A stretch of DNA of 64,000 bases from G965220075 sp965220075 (GTDB taxonomy: Bacteria > Chloroflexota > UBA11872): assembly GCA_965220075.1 (NCBI GenBank), contig OZ244806.1:2232001-2296000 (forward strand), read 5' to 3'. The stretch's first letter is position 1; each line of letters starts with the position of its first letter. The position numbers and the translations under genes were made by a program. Shown here in pieces: positions 35,622-44,635 of this stretch. The notes below the pieces were generated by a model. That model made no database searches. It saw only the letters and a list, made by a program, of their open reading frames with translations, and had not been told where the DNA came from.

Positions 35622-36271
35622 TGAAGGGATGCGCGCGCCGCGCCATTCTGAGCGCGGCGCAGGCCATGCACCGCGAGGGTTTGGTGGTCGGCGCCGCGGG
35701 CAACGTGAGCGCACGCGCCGCTGAGCCGGAAGCCTTCTACATCACCCCTACGCGCGTGCCCTACGCGGAGATGAGGCCGGACGACATTGTGAAGATCACC
35801 TACGAGGGAGACCCAATCGAGGGCGAGCGCGTTCCCTCGGTGGAGTCGCTGGTGCACGCGGCCGTCTATCGCGCGCGGCCGGACGCCGGCGCCTTAGTGC
35901 ACGCGCACCCTGTTTTCGCCAGCGTGCTTGCCGTGCGGCACGAGCGCATACCTCCCATGCTGGACGAGCAGGTGGTCTACATCGGCGGCGGCGTGGAGCT
36001 CAGCCCATACGCATCCTCCGGCTCCGAAGAACTCGCGGCCAACGCCGTGGACGCGCTCGGTCCGCGCAACGCAGTCCTGCTGGCCAACCACGGCACGCTG
36101 GCCGTTGGCGACGATCCCGAGCATGCGCTGGAGGTCACTCGCCTGGTCGAGCGCCTGGCGCAGATCTGGTATCTGGCATCCGCCCGTCCTGGCGCGCATG
36201 GTCTTCCCGGCGATATCGTTGCGGCCGAGGTCGAGTTGTTTCGCATGATGCAGGCAGCCAGAAATCAATGA
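35621..36271 (+). CDS. Class II aldolase/adducin family protein (FucA/AraD-like)
   Basis: 216 residues; ATG at 35621 overlaps the kinase TGA. GLVVGAAGNVSARAAEP (substrate phosphate/GN-x-S loop), VPSVESLVHAAVY with the catalytic Glu, zinc ligands VHAHPVFA (two His) and LANHGTLAVG (third His) are present. The family comprises L-fuculose-1-phosphate and L-rhamnulose-1-phosphate aldolases and ribulose-5-phosphate epimerases; with a FGGY kinase upstream, an aldolase giving DHAP and a short aldehyde is likely. Exact sugar not predictable. It overlaps the next gene by 4 bp. Confidence 0.88.
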   Translation: MKGCARRAILSAAQAMHREGLVVGAAGNVSARAAEPEAFYITPTRVPYAEMRPDDIVKITYEGDPIEGERVPSVESLVHAAVYRARPDAGALVHAHPVFASVLAVRHERIPPMLDEQVVYIGGGVELSPYASSGSEELAANAVDALGPRNAVLLANHGTLAVGDDPEHALEVTRLVERLAQIWYLASARPGAHGLPGDIVAAEVELFRMMQAARNQ

Positions 36272-36642
36272 CGCCGCTCAAGGTTCCCGAGTTCCTCCTG
36301 CGCCGGCTCTACGTGAAGGGCAGCTTGCGGCGAACATCGGACGGGTTTCAGCTCGAGCTCAAGAACACCTTGGGCTCCGGCTACGCGCGGCGGCTGGCGC
36401 CGCTCAGCGTGAACGGGCATGAGCTCGACATCGAAAGCTGCTGGTTTGAAGCGGAGGGCGAGGAGCACTCGTTTTCCGAGGTCACACCCGAAACGCCGTT
36501 CAGTCTTGCGATGCACCGAACGTCGGTGCTGCGGGCGCGCGGCTACGAGCTGCCGAGCGGTCCGGTTTCGCTGCGGATCGGATTCGAGGTTCAAGGCCTG
36601 GGCGACATCTCTTTCGAGGTGTCCGATACCGCCGCCGAATAG
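36268..36642 (+). CDS. Small conserved hypothetical protein
   Basis: 124 residues from ATG, overlapping the aldolase stop by 4 bp (ATGA). It looks like a single beta-sandwich-type soluble domain: LLRRLYVKGSLRRTSDGFQ, LELKNTLGSGYARRLAPL and PVSLRIGFEVQGLGDISFEV. No transmembrane segment, no cysteine cluster, no recognised catalytic motif. Very similar short proteins are, to my knowledge, found beside metabolic genes in Chloroflexota and related MAGs, without a proven function. Translationally coupled to the aldolase, suggesting a pathway role. Confidence 0.6.
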   Translation: MTPLKVPEFLLRRLYVKGSLRRTSDGFQLELKNTLGSGYARRLAPLSVNGHELDIESCWFEAEGEEHSFSEVTPETPFSLAMHRTSVLRARGYELPSGPVSLRIGFEVQGLGDISFEVSDTAAE

Positions 36643-36647
36643 ACGGT

Positions 36648-37634
36648 GTGCGCTGCTTCATAACCGGCGCTAGCGGCCAGCTGGGAAGCGCGCTGGTCCG
36701 CGCCCTGCACGAGGGCGGCCACGAGCTCACGGCACTGGTGGTGGCGAACGATCCGTGGGCCGACGCCGCCTTCGCGGGGATTGATGTCACCCGCGTCGTC
36801 GGCGACATCCTTCGGCCCGACTCGTTTCCGGACGAACGCTTCGACTGGGTGTTCCACTTAGCCGCCGATCAATCGTTCTGGCGCGGACACGCGCGGCGCC
36901 AGCGCGCCCTCAACGTCGACGGCGTGCGCAATGTCGTGACTTGGGCTCGGTCTCATCCTCCGCAGCGGTTCGTGCACGTGAGCTCTTTGCTGGCGGTGGG
37001 CGTATCGGAGAGGCCCGACCACTGGTTGAATGAGGACTCGCCGTTCAATGGCGGCGAGCTTGGGCTGATGTACGCGCGGAACAAGCGGGCCGGCGAGCAG
37101 ATAGTTCTGGAGGCGGCGGCGGAAGGTCTTGCGGCCGTGGTCGCCAATCCGGGAACCGTGCTGGGGCCCTGGGACCGCGGCCGCCATGCCGCGCGCCTGC
37201 TCGACGGGCTCGTGCGGGGAGCGCTGCGCGGAACTCCCGGCGGCGGCATAAACGTGGTGGACACACGCGACGCGGCGGTTGGGCTCATAGCGGCTGCGCG
37301 GCTGGGCCGGGTAGGCCAGCGCTATCTACTGACCGGCCACAACGTCACGTACGCACAGCTGGCCGCCAGCGTGTGCCGTACCGCGGGCGTGGGACCGCCG
37401 CGGCTTCGCTACCCCGGTTGGGCGCTGCGCCTGATCGCCAGCGTGCTCGATCCGGTCGGCCGCATCTCGCGGCGGCCTCCCCGGGTCACGCCGGATGATG
37501 TGACCGTGGGCACCCGCTATCTGTACTGCGACAGCGGCAAAGCGCACCGCGAGCTAGGGTTCTCCGTGCGTGAGCTGGACGAAACCCTGACGGACACAAT
37601 TCGCTGGTACCAGGCGAGCGGGGTCTGGACTTAG
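36648..37634 (+). CDS. NAD-dependent epimerase/dehydratase (extended SDR)
   Basis: 328 residues from GTG at 36648, 5 bp after the previous stop. The nucleotide motif ITGASGQLGSALVRALHEGG opens the protein, VSSLLAVGVS carries the catalytic Ser region and YARNK (about residues 140-144) is the YxxxK pair. The sequence after that (NPGTVLGPWDRGRHAARLLD) follows dihydroflavonol-4-reductase-like and UDP-sugar epimerase enzymes. Substrate may be a carbonyl or sugar intermediate of the kinase-aldolase operon; not provable from sequence. Last gene of the operon. Confidence 0.85.
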   Translation: MRCFITGASGQLGSALVRALHEGGHELTALVVANDPWADAAFAGIDVTRVVGDILRPDSFPDERFDWVFHLAADQSFWRGHARRQRALNVDGVRNVVTWARSHPPQRFVHVSSLLAVGVSERPDHWLNEDSPFNGGELGLMYARNKRAGEQIVLEAAAEGLAAVVANPGTVLGPWDRGRHAARLLDGLVRGALRGTPGGGINVVDTRDAAVGLIAAARLGRVGQRYLLTGHNVTYAQLAASVCRTAGVGPPRLRYPGWALRLIASVLDPVGRISRRPPRVTPDDVTVGTRYLYCDSGKAHRELGFSVRELDETLTDTIRWYQASGVWT

Positions 37635-37713
37635 GAAATCCGCGGTCCGGATGCTCGGTCGGGCGGAACTGCGAGAGCGACTTTGGCCAAGCAGCTCCGA
37701 CGGCGGCCGCGAG

Positions 37714-38100
37714 TCACCAGGCGGCGGAGTCAACGAATACCATTTCGCGCCTCTCGGTGGAGTACACCACCACCATCTCGGCGGCCCGATCGCCCACGTT
37801 GCGGGCCTGATGCGGCGCACTCCGGGGGATGTGGATAACGGACCCGGTATCGAGCGTGACGATCTGACCCCCCAGCTCGTGCTCGATGCTTCCGCTCACC
37901 ACGTACAGCAGCTCGTGACAGTTGGGGTGGAGATGCCTGGAGTTCGCTTCACCGGCCGCGAGGATCACGCGGCCCAAAGTCATTTCCGATCCGGGCGTCA
38001 GGTCTGCATTGGACAGCCACTCGATCGAACCCCAGGGAAAATCCTCCAGGCGCCCCGATCCACGCCGCGTTGCCTGGATCGGTCGTGGTTCGCAGTCCAT
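37714..38100 (-). CDS. Cupin-2 domain protein
   Basis: 128 residues from ATG at 38100. The two cupin motifs are RHLHPNCHELLYVVSG (His, His, Glu) and HIPRSAPHQARNVG (His), a single-domain, metal-binding beta-barrel. Such proteins act as sugar-sensing, isomerase or dioxygenase-like enzymes; no substrate evidence. Convergent with the epimerase and divergent from the TIM-barrel protein at 38379 with a 278 bp shared region that contains a TGATAAGCT -10-like box at about 38329-38337. Confidence 0.82.
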   Translation of the reverse strand: MDCEPRPIQATRRGSGRLEDFPWGSIEWLSNADLTPGSEMTLGRVILAAGEANSRHLHPNCHELLYVVSGSIEHELGGQIVTLDTGSVIHIPRSAPHQARNVGDRAAEMVVVYSTERREMVFVDSAAW

Positions 38101-38378
38101 CGGTCCAGCCTTTCAATCGCGAGAGCGTGCGTCTTTGGCGGTATCGAATCGGAGACCCGGGCCGCCCGTCGGCGGTCCATCCAGACACGCCGCTACAGGC
38201 GCGCTCACATGGTTGCACGGATGGGTCTCGGGCGTGCCTTTCGAGCATTTGGCCAACTCCGGCCGGCGCGGCCCTCAGTGGCCAGTCGAGCTCTTACAGC
38301 CGGTCGTTCCCGGTGACTCACAACCACGGCTGATAAGCTAGGCGCGCAGTTTGCCTCCCATGCCCTGTGGGTGATTGC

Positions 38379-39275
38379 ATGGCCGCCCAAAGCCGTTCGA
38401 CCCCGCCCCGGCCGAAGCTCCTGCAGTTCGCGGCGATCAACACGTTTCGCGAGTTTCCCAGCGTCCGGCGCGAGTGGACGCTCGACCGCAAGCTTGCGGC
38501 CATCAAGGCCGGAGGGTTCATTGGCGTGGTGAGCCGGGCGCCGCCGATAACGCGCGAGGCGCTCCAGTCTCACGGTCTGCGCCTGTGGGCCACGGCCGAC
38601 ATAGTGGAAGCCAGCGAGATCGTGCCCTCGTTCACCAATTTGAAGCAGATCGGGGCCGAGAAGATCAACGTGCAGATGGCCGACCACGACACACCCACGC
38701 GCAGCGCGCTGGCGCTGGCGCGGCGGGTCATGCGAGTCGCGCGCGAGCTCGAGCTCGACGTGGCAATCGAGTTCCATCGCGACACCGCCACCGAAACGCC
38801 GGAGAAGATGTTCGCCTTGGCCGACGCGTACGCAAAGGCCGAGGGCGAGCGCCTCAACATCACCTGGGACTTCTCGCATTTCGGAGTCATAAAGCATCTC
38901 AGCGCGCCCTTCTACGAGCGGATCATGGAGCGGCCGGATCTGGTCTTGCCTACCGATGTCTTCCACTTCCGGCCCTTCAACGGGCACCACGCGCAGATCC
39001 CGGTCATAGACGCCCGCGGGCGCCGGACCCCGGAGTACCGGGACTGGTTGGAGTTCACCGACGGCCTGATAGAAGCGTGGCTGCGCGAAGCGCCGCCGGG
39101 GCGTGAGATGTGGACCTGTCCCGAGATGATTCCGGGCGGATACGGTCTTTCGGTCGACCCGCCGCTATTCGAGCAGGCGGTGATGATTCGCCGCGACGTT
39201 CAGCGCATTTGGAACCGGCGCGTGCGCGATTGGCGGCCTCCCCAGCGCTCCGGCGCCGCCGCCGCGAGCCGCTAG
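38379..39275 (+). CDS. Sugar phosphate isomerase/epimerase-like TIM-barrel protein
   Basis: 298 residues; ATG at 38379 chosen (a GTG lies four codons upstream). An AP-endonuclease-2/xylose-isomerase-like barrel: IGAEKINVQMADHDTPT (strand 3), LDVAIEFHRDTATETPEKM with a metal-type Glu and His, ITWDFSHFG with Asp and His, and VFHFRPFNGHHAQIPVID. These residues are the usual divalent metal ligands of this superfamily. The substrate, probably a sugar or inositol derivative, is not predictable. Stands alone; lipA follows 121 bp later. Confidence 0.78.
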   Translation: MAAQSRSTPPRPKLLQFAAINTFREFPSVRREWTLDRKLAAIKAGGFIGVVSRAPPITREALQSHGLRLWATADIVEASEIVPSFTNLKQIGAEKINVQMADHDTPTRSALALARRVMRVARELELDVAIEFHRDTATETPEKMFALADAYAKAEGERLNITWDFSHFGVIKHLSAPFYERIMERPDLVLPTDVFHFRPFNGHHAQIPVIDARGRRTPEYRDWLEFTDGLIEAWLREAPPGREMWTCPEMIPGGYGLSVDPPLFEQAVMIRRDVQRIWNRRVRDWRPPQRSGAAAASR

Positions 39276-39396
39276 ACTTCTGTCGTACCGCGCGATCCGG
39301 CCGCGGACAAACGCTCGGAAAAGCGTCGCTGCGGGCTAAGGTTGGAAGGATGAGTCGGCACGCCATGAACGGCCGCGCTGTAAACGAACACGACCG

Positions 39397-40293
39397 ATGA
39401 CGACGCAGGCACGCGCCCGCCGGCCTCCCTGGCTGCGCGTTCGCGCGCCGACGGGCGAACGGTACCAATCCATCAAGCGGCTCATGCGCCAGAGCGCCCT
39501 GCACACCGTGTGCGAGGAGGCGCACTGCCCCAACATCGGCGAGTGCTGGAACAGCGGCCACGCGACCTTCATGATCCTGGGCGACACGTGCACGCGCGCC
39601 TGTGGGTTCTGCGCCGTCACGAGCGGCCGGCCGGATGGACTGGACGTGCTGGAGCCGTTGCGGCTGGCGGCAACCGTGGAGGCGATCGGCCTGGACTACT
39701 CGGTGATCACCTCGGTCAATCGAGACGATTTGGAAGACGGCGGCGCGGGCATATTCGCGGCGTGCATCAGAGCGGTCCGAGACCGCACGCCGGAATGCCA
39801 GGTGGAAGTGCTGATTCCGGACTTCATGGGCAACTGGGAAGCCCTGCGAACGGTTGTGGAAGCGCGGCCGGCGGTGCTCAACCACAACATCGAGACCGTG
39901 CCGCGCCTGTACGCACGCGCGCGCCCCAAAGCCCGCTACGAGCGCTCGCTCGAGCTAATCGAGCGTGTCAAGCGCATCGATCCCGACATGCCCACCAAGT
40001 CCGGGCTGATGGTTGGCCTGGGCGAGACGATGGACGAGCTGGAGGGCACGATCGGCGATCTCCACGCGCATTCGTGCGACCTCTTGACGATCGGTCAGTA
40101 CCTGCAACCGACGCTCAGGCACCTTCCGATAGCCCGCTTCTATCACCCCGACGAGTTCCTGCATCTGAAGCGAGTTGCCCTGAACCTCGGCTTCGCGCAC
40201 GTCGAGTCCGGACCGCTGGTGCGCAGCTCCTACCGCGCCGGCGAGCAGGCCCGCAACGCTGGCCGGAACAACCCGTTGCGGCGGGCCTCATAG
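39397..40293 (+). CDS. lipA: Lipoyl synthase (radical SAM)
   Basis: 298 residues from ATG. Auxiliary cluster cysteines in CEEAHCPNIGECW and the radical-SAM motif DTCTRACGFCAV (CxxxCxxC) are both present, with DYSVITSVNRDDLEDGG and SGLMVGLGETMDE. It inserts two sulfurs into the octanoyl group of E2 and glycine cleavage H protein. Position immediately before the pyruvate dehydrogenase genes fits the need for lipoylated E2 (lipoyl Lys in 43309-44607). C-terminal Ser ligand region (GPLVRSSYRAGE) intact. Confidence 0.95.
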   Translation: MTTQARARRPPWLRVRAPTGERYQSIKRLMRQSALHTVCEEAHCPNIGECWNSGHATFMILGDTCTRACGFCAVTSGRPDGLDVLEPLRLAATVEAIGLDYSVITSVNRDDLEDGGAGIFAACIRAVRDRTPECQVEVLIPDFMGNWEALRTVVEARPAVLNHNIETVPRLYARARPKARYERSLELIERVKRIDPDMPTKSGLMVGLGETMDELEGTIGDLHAHSCDLLTIGQYLQPTLRHLPIARFYHPDEFLHLKRVALNLGFAHVESGPLVRSSYRAGEQARNAGRNNPLRRAS

Positions 40294-40478
40294 TCCGAAC
40301 CGCGCCGGCCGGGCTGGCTTGATCTCACGGCGATGATGCGGTTGACGCTTGTCGTTACTTAAGCTGGTCTAGGGTGATGGACCCTTCCTAAGGCATGATG
40401 CCGTCACCGCATGGGGCTACGGCTTGTCCGCGGTTCCGAGCTAATTGCGCGATCCGACAGTGGATTTTGAGGCGCCCG

Positions 40479-40484
40479 TACAAT
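40479..40484 (+). promoter_or_regulatory. Possible -10 box of the aceE operon
   Basis: TACAAT in the context CCCGTACAATCG, 70 bp before the aceE GTG, within the 260 bp gap after lipA. The same CCCGTACAATC string occurs before the HlyD-like gene. No convincing -35 at standard spacing; TTGACG at 40342-40347 is too far. Confidence 0.35.
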
Positions 40485-40553
40485 CGATCGGCTCATGTTT
40501 GCAAGCAGCGACATCCCGCGGTCTGAGCGCCAAACCGCCTGTCCGGCCGCACT

Positions 40554-43274
40554 GTGAGCGCCGGTAGCGACGGCGCTCAGGCGGCGCACGGCCGCTCGGG
40601 CGGCGTACCGAACGGGGCGGCGCTCGACGCGCTGGAAACGCGCGACTGGATCGAGTCGCTCGAAGACGTGCTGCAGGCGCGCGGCGCGGCCCGGGCGGGC
40701 GACCTGCTGCGCCACCTGCAGATCCGCGCGCAGCGAGCCGGAACACCGCTGCCGGTCACGGCACGCACCCCCTACGTCAATACGATTCCACCGGAGCGGC
40801 AGCCGGAGTATCCGGGCGACCGCGAGATCGAGCGCCGCATAAAGAGCATCATCCGCTGGAACGCGATGGCCATGGTCGTGGAAGCCAACCGGAAATCGGA
40901 TGGGATCGGCGGGCACATTTCCACCTACGCCTCGGCCGCCACGCTCTACGAGGTGGCCTTCAACCACTTTCTGCGCGGCCCGGGCGATCCGAGCGGCGGC
41001 GATCTGGTCTATTTTCAGGGCCACGCCGCGCCGGGCATCTACGCGCGGGCCTACGTGGAGGGGCGGCTGAGCCCCGCGCGGCTGCACAACTTCCGGCGCG
41101 AGCTGGCGCCCGAGGGCGGTCTCTCCTCCTACCCGCACGCGTGGCTGATGCCCGATTTCTGGCAGTTCCCCACCGTCTCGATGGGGCTGGGCGGCCTGAT
41201 GTCGATCTATCAGGCCCGCTTCATGCGCTATCTGGAGGACCGCGGACTCAGGCAACCGGCAGGCACGCGCGTGTGGGCGTTCCTGGGCGACGGCGAGTTC
41301 GACGCGCCGGAAACCACGGCGGCAATTTCGCTGGCCGCGCGCGACGGCCTGGACAACCTGACCTGGGTGGTCAACTGCAACCTACAGCGCCTGGACGGAC
41401 CGGTGCGCGGCAACGGCAACATCATTCAAGAGCTCGAGGGCCTCTTCCGCGGGGCCGGCTGGCACGTGATAAAGGTCATTTGGGGCGGCGACTGGGACGT
41501 GCTTTTCGCCAACGACCGCGAGGGCCTTCTGACCCGCCGCGCGACCGAGGTCCCGGACGGCGAGTACCAAAAGTACAGCGTGGCCGGCGGCGCCTATATA
41601 CGCAAGAACTTCTATGGGGCCGACGAGCGCCTGCTGTCCATGGTGGCGCACCTCAGCGACGACCAGCTTTGGCGCCTGCGTCTGGGCGGTCACGACCCGA
41701 TGAAGGTCTACACCGCCTATCACGCCGCCATGGTGAATCGAGGCGCGCCAACCATCGTCCTGGCCCGCACAATCAAAGGCTTCGGGCTGGGAGAGGCGGG
41801 CGAAGGCCGCAACGTCACTCACCAGCAGAAGAAGCTCAACGAAGACGAGCTGCTGCAGTTCCGGGACCGGTTTCAGATTCCAATATCCGACGAGGAAGTG
41901 GCTCAGGCGCCGCTATACCGCCCCACCCAAGACAGCCCCGAAGGCCGCTACATACGCGATCGACGCGCCGCGCTGGGCGGCTTCGTGCCTACCCGCACCA
42001 CAGCCAAGAGCCAGCTGGCGGCGCCGCCCGACGACCTGTTCGAGGAGTTCCACAGGGGAACCGGCGAGCGCAGCGCCTCAACCACGATGGCCTTCGTGCG
42101 GATGCTCACCAAGCTCCTGCGCGACCCCGATCTGGGCCGCTTCACCGTGCCCATCGTGCCGGACGAGGCTCGCACCTTCGGTATGGAGGCGCTCTTTCGG
42201 CAGGTGGGAATCTACTCCCACGTGGGTCAGAACTATGAGCCGGTCGACTCCGACACGTTGCTCTACTACAAGGAATCCAAGGACGGCCAGATTCTCGAGG
42301 AAGGCATCACGGAAGCGGGCGCGCTGGCGTCGTTCATCGCGGCCGGCACGTCCCACTCGAACTACGGGATCGCCACCATTCCCTTCTACATCTACTACTC
42401 GATGTTCGGATACCAACGCGTCGGCGATCTGATTTGGGCGGCCGGCGACGCGCGTGCGCGCGGTTTCCTGGTGGGAGCGACGGCGGGCCGAACGACGCTT
42501 TCCGGGGAGGGCTTGCAGCATCAGGACGGTCACAGCCACGTGCTGTTTTCGGTCGTGCCCAACTGCCACGCCTACGACCCCGCTTTCGCGTATGAGATCG
42601 CCGTCATCGTGCGGGAGGGCATCCGTCGAATGCACGAGGCGGGCGAGGACGTGTTCTTCTATCTGACGGTCGGTAACGAGTCTTATCGGCACCTCCCGAT
42701 TCCGCCTGACGAGGGTGTGAGGGAAGGCATCATTCGTGGAATGTACCGGCTGCGCGCCGCCGAGCCGCCGCAGCGGCGAGGACGCGTAAGCCTGCTGGGC
42801 AGCGGCGCCATTCTCAACCAGGTGCTGGAAGCGCAGCAGATGCTCGGCCGGAGGTACGGCGTCGCCGCCGACGTTTGGTCGGTCACCAGCTATACCGAGT
42901 TGCGCCGCGACGCGCTGGACGCCGAGCGCTGGAACATGCTGCACCCCCACGAGCCGCCGCGCGTTCCCTACCTGACGCAGTGCTTCGCCGATTCACCGGC
43001 GGTCTTCGTGGCGGCCTCCGACTACGTGAAATCACTGCCCGACTCGATCGCGAAGTGGCTGCCGGGCCGGCTCACGTCGTTGGGTACCGACGGTTTCGGC
43101 CGCAGCGACACGCGTGAGGCGCTGCGTGACTTCTTCGAGGTTGACGCGCGCTACATTACTCTGGCGACGCTGCACGCGCTGGCGCGCGACGGCGAGATCG
43201 ATCGCGAGCTTGTGAGCGAAGCGATCGAGGACCTGGATATCCGCACGGACAAGCCGAATCCGCGTTTGAGCTAG
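40554..43274 (+). CDS. aceE: Pyruvate dehydrogenase E1, homodimeric type
   Basis: 906 residues from GTG. ALETRDWIESLEDVLQARGA near the start, then SDGIGGHISTYASAATLYEV and the thiamine diphosphate motif VWAFLGDGEFDAPETT ... WVVNCNLQRLDG are classical for AceE. GGHISTYAS and GLQHQDGHSHV-like GEGLQHQDGHSHVLFS mark the conserved catalytic channel. It decarboxylates pyruvate and reductively acetylates the lipoyl group of E2. Length is normal (about 890-920). First of three operon genes (E2 follows after 34 bp). Confidence 0.95.
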   Translation: MSAGSDGAQAAHGRSGGVPNGAALDALETRDWIESLEDVLQARGAARAGDLLRHLQIRAQRAGTPLPVTARTPYVNTIPPERQPEYPGDREIERRIKSIIRWNAMAMVVEANRKSDGIGGHISTYASAATLYEVAFNHFLRGPGDPSGGDLVYFQGHAAPGIYARAYVEGRLSPARLHNFRRELAPEGGLSSYPHAWLMPDFWQFPTVSMGLGGLMSIYQARFMRYLEDRGLRQPAGTRVWAFLGDGEFDAPETTAAISLAARDGLDNLTWVVNCNLQRLDGPVRGNGNIIQELEGLFRGAGWHVIKVIWGGDWDVLFANDREGLLTRRATEVPDGEYQKYSVAGGAYIRKNFYGADERLLSMVAHLSDDQLWRLRLGGHDPMKVYTAYHAAMVNRGAPTIVLARTIKGFGLGEAGEGRNVTHQQKKLNEDELLQFRDRFQIPISDEEVAQAPLYRPTQDSPEGRYIRDRRAALGGFVPTRTTAKSQLAAPPDDLFEEFHRGTGERSASTTMAFVRMLTKLLRDPDLGRFTVPIVPDEARTFGMEALFRQVGIYSHVGQNYEPVDSDTLLYYKESKDGQILEEGITEAGALASFIAAGTSHSNYGIATIPFYIYYSMFGYQRVGDLIWAAGDARARGFLVGATAGRTTLSGEGLQHQDGHSHVLFSVVPNCHAYDPAFAYEIAVIVREGIRRMHEAGEDVFFYLTVGNESYRHLPIPPDEGVREGIIRGMYRLRAAEPPQRRGRVSLLGSGAILNQVLEAQQMLGRRYGVAADVWSVTSYTELRRDALDAERWNMLHPHEPPRVPYLTQCFADSPAVFVAASDYVKSLPDSIAKWLPGRLTSLGTDGFGRSDTREALRDFFEVDARYITLATLHALARDGEIDRELVSEAIEDLDIRTDKPNPRLS

Positions 43275-43308
43275 GCAAGCCTTTCCACCAGTCCCGAGGA
43301 GCCACAGC

Positions 43309-44607
43309 ATGGCGACCGAGTTCAAGCTTCCCGACTTGGGCGAGGGGATCGAGGAAGTGGACATTCTCGGCGTGCTGGTGGCCGCGGGCGACTCGATCGA
43401 GCGAGACCAGCCGGTGGTCGAAATCGAAAGCGAAAAGGCCACGCTGGAGGTTCCTTCGGAGGCGTCCGGCACCGTCGCGCGGGTGCATGTCAAACCGGGC
43501 GAAACGATCCGCGTGGGCGCCCCGCTGCTCAGCGTCGACGAGGACCAGAGCGCGGCTCCCGCGGAGACGCCGTCCGAGTCAGTGCAGGTCAGAGACTCGC
43601 CTGTGCGGCCGGAGCGGCCAGCGGCGCCGCCCGCCGCGGTCATGCCGCCGCTCGTCCTCCCCGAGCCTACGGCCGAGCAAATCCCGCATTTGGCGCCATT
43701 AAGCGACGGCGCGGCATTGCCCGTGCCCGCCGCGCCCTCCGTGCGCAAGCTTGCGCGCGAGCTGAGCGTGGACATCCGCGCGGTGCGGGGCTCCGGGCCG
43801 GGCGGCCGGATCTCGACCGACGACGTCAAAGCGCACGTGCGCGCGGGCGCCCGGCGGGCGCCCGCCGCGACCGAGCCTCAGCCCCTTCCGGATTTCAGCG
43901 CGTTTGGCGAGGTAGAGACCGAACCCCTATCGCGGCTGCGCCGGACCCTAGCAGCGAACATTGGCCGGTCGTGGTCGACCATCCCTCACGTCACGCTCTT
44001 CAATCGCGCCGACGTCACCGACGTGGAAGCGCTGCGGCGGCGCTACGCGGGCCGCGCCGAGGCGGCCGGCGGCAAGTTGACGATAACGGCGATCGTGCTG
44101 CGGGTCGCCGCCGCGGGGCTGAAAGTCTTCCCACGGCTGAACGCCAGCATCGACCTGAGCCGCCGCCAGATGGTCCTCAAGCGCTACTACCACATCGGCG
44201 TCGCGGCCGATACGGAACGCGGCCTGGTGGTGCCCGTTGTGCGTGACGTGGACACCAAGAGCGTCATCGAGCTCTCGGTTGAGCTGGTTGCGCTGGCCGA
44301 GAAAGCGCGCGCGGGCGCATTGACCCTGGAGCAGATGCAGGGCGCCTCTTTCACCATCACCAACCTGGGTGGTCTGGGAACCAGTAACTTCACGCCGATC
44401 ATTAATCCGCCGGAGGTGGCCATCCTCGGTATAGGCCGCGCGGAAACCAGGCCGGTCTATATCGATGGGGAGCTGCGGCCGCGACTGCTCATGCCGCTGG
44501 CGCTCTCCTTCGATCATCGCGCGATTGACGGGGCCGACGGCGCGCGGTTCCTGAGCTGGATCGTCGCGGCGCTGCGCGATCCGCTAACGCTCGAGATGGG
44601 CGCGTGA
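43309..44607 (+). CDS. aceF: Dihydrolipoamide acetyltransferase (E2)
   Basis: 432 residues from ATG. One lipoyl domain with Lys in VVEIESEKATLEVPSEASG (about residues 37-55), a flexible Pro/Ala-rich linker, a peripheral subunit-binding domain (SVRKLARELSVDIRAVRGSG, about 144-163) and a catalytic domain ending with SFDHRAIDGADGARF, whose His and Asp are the acyltransferase residues. It transfers the acetyl group to CoA and forms the complex core. Only a single lipoyl domain is present, unlike the three in E. coli. Between aceE and the E3 gene. Confidence 0.93.
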   Translation: MATEFKLPDLGEGIEEVDILGVLVAAGDSIERDQPVVEIESEKATLEVPSEASGTVARVHVKPGETIRVGAPLLSVDEDQSAAPAETPSESVQVRDSPVRPERPAAPPAAVMPPLVLPEPTAEQIPHLAPLSDGAALPVPAAPSVRKLARELSVDIRAVRGSGPGGRISTDDVKAHVRAGARRAPAATEPQPLPDFSAFGEVETEPLSRLRRTLAANIGRSWSTIPHVTLFNRADVTDVEALRRRYAGRAEAAGGKLTITAIVLRVAAAGLKVFPRLNASIDLSRRQMVLKRYYHIGVAADTERGLVVPVVRDVDTKSVIELSVELVALAEKARAGALTLEQMQGASFTITNLGGLGTSNFTPIINPPEVAILGIGRAETRPVYIDGELRPRLLMPLALSFDHRAIDGADGARFLSWIVAALRDPLTLEMGA

Positions 44608-44635
44608 GCGCGCCGGCAACGCCGGGGCCGGGCGC

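Noticed and set aside
37651..38316. A 221-codon plus-strand frame over the cupin gene
   Set aside because: It is antisense to a cupin with both conserved motifs and has no domain of its own.
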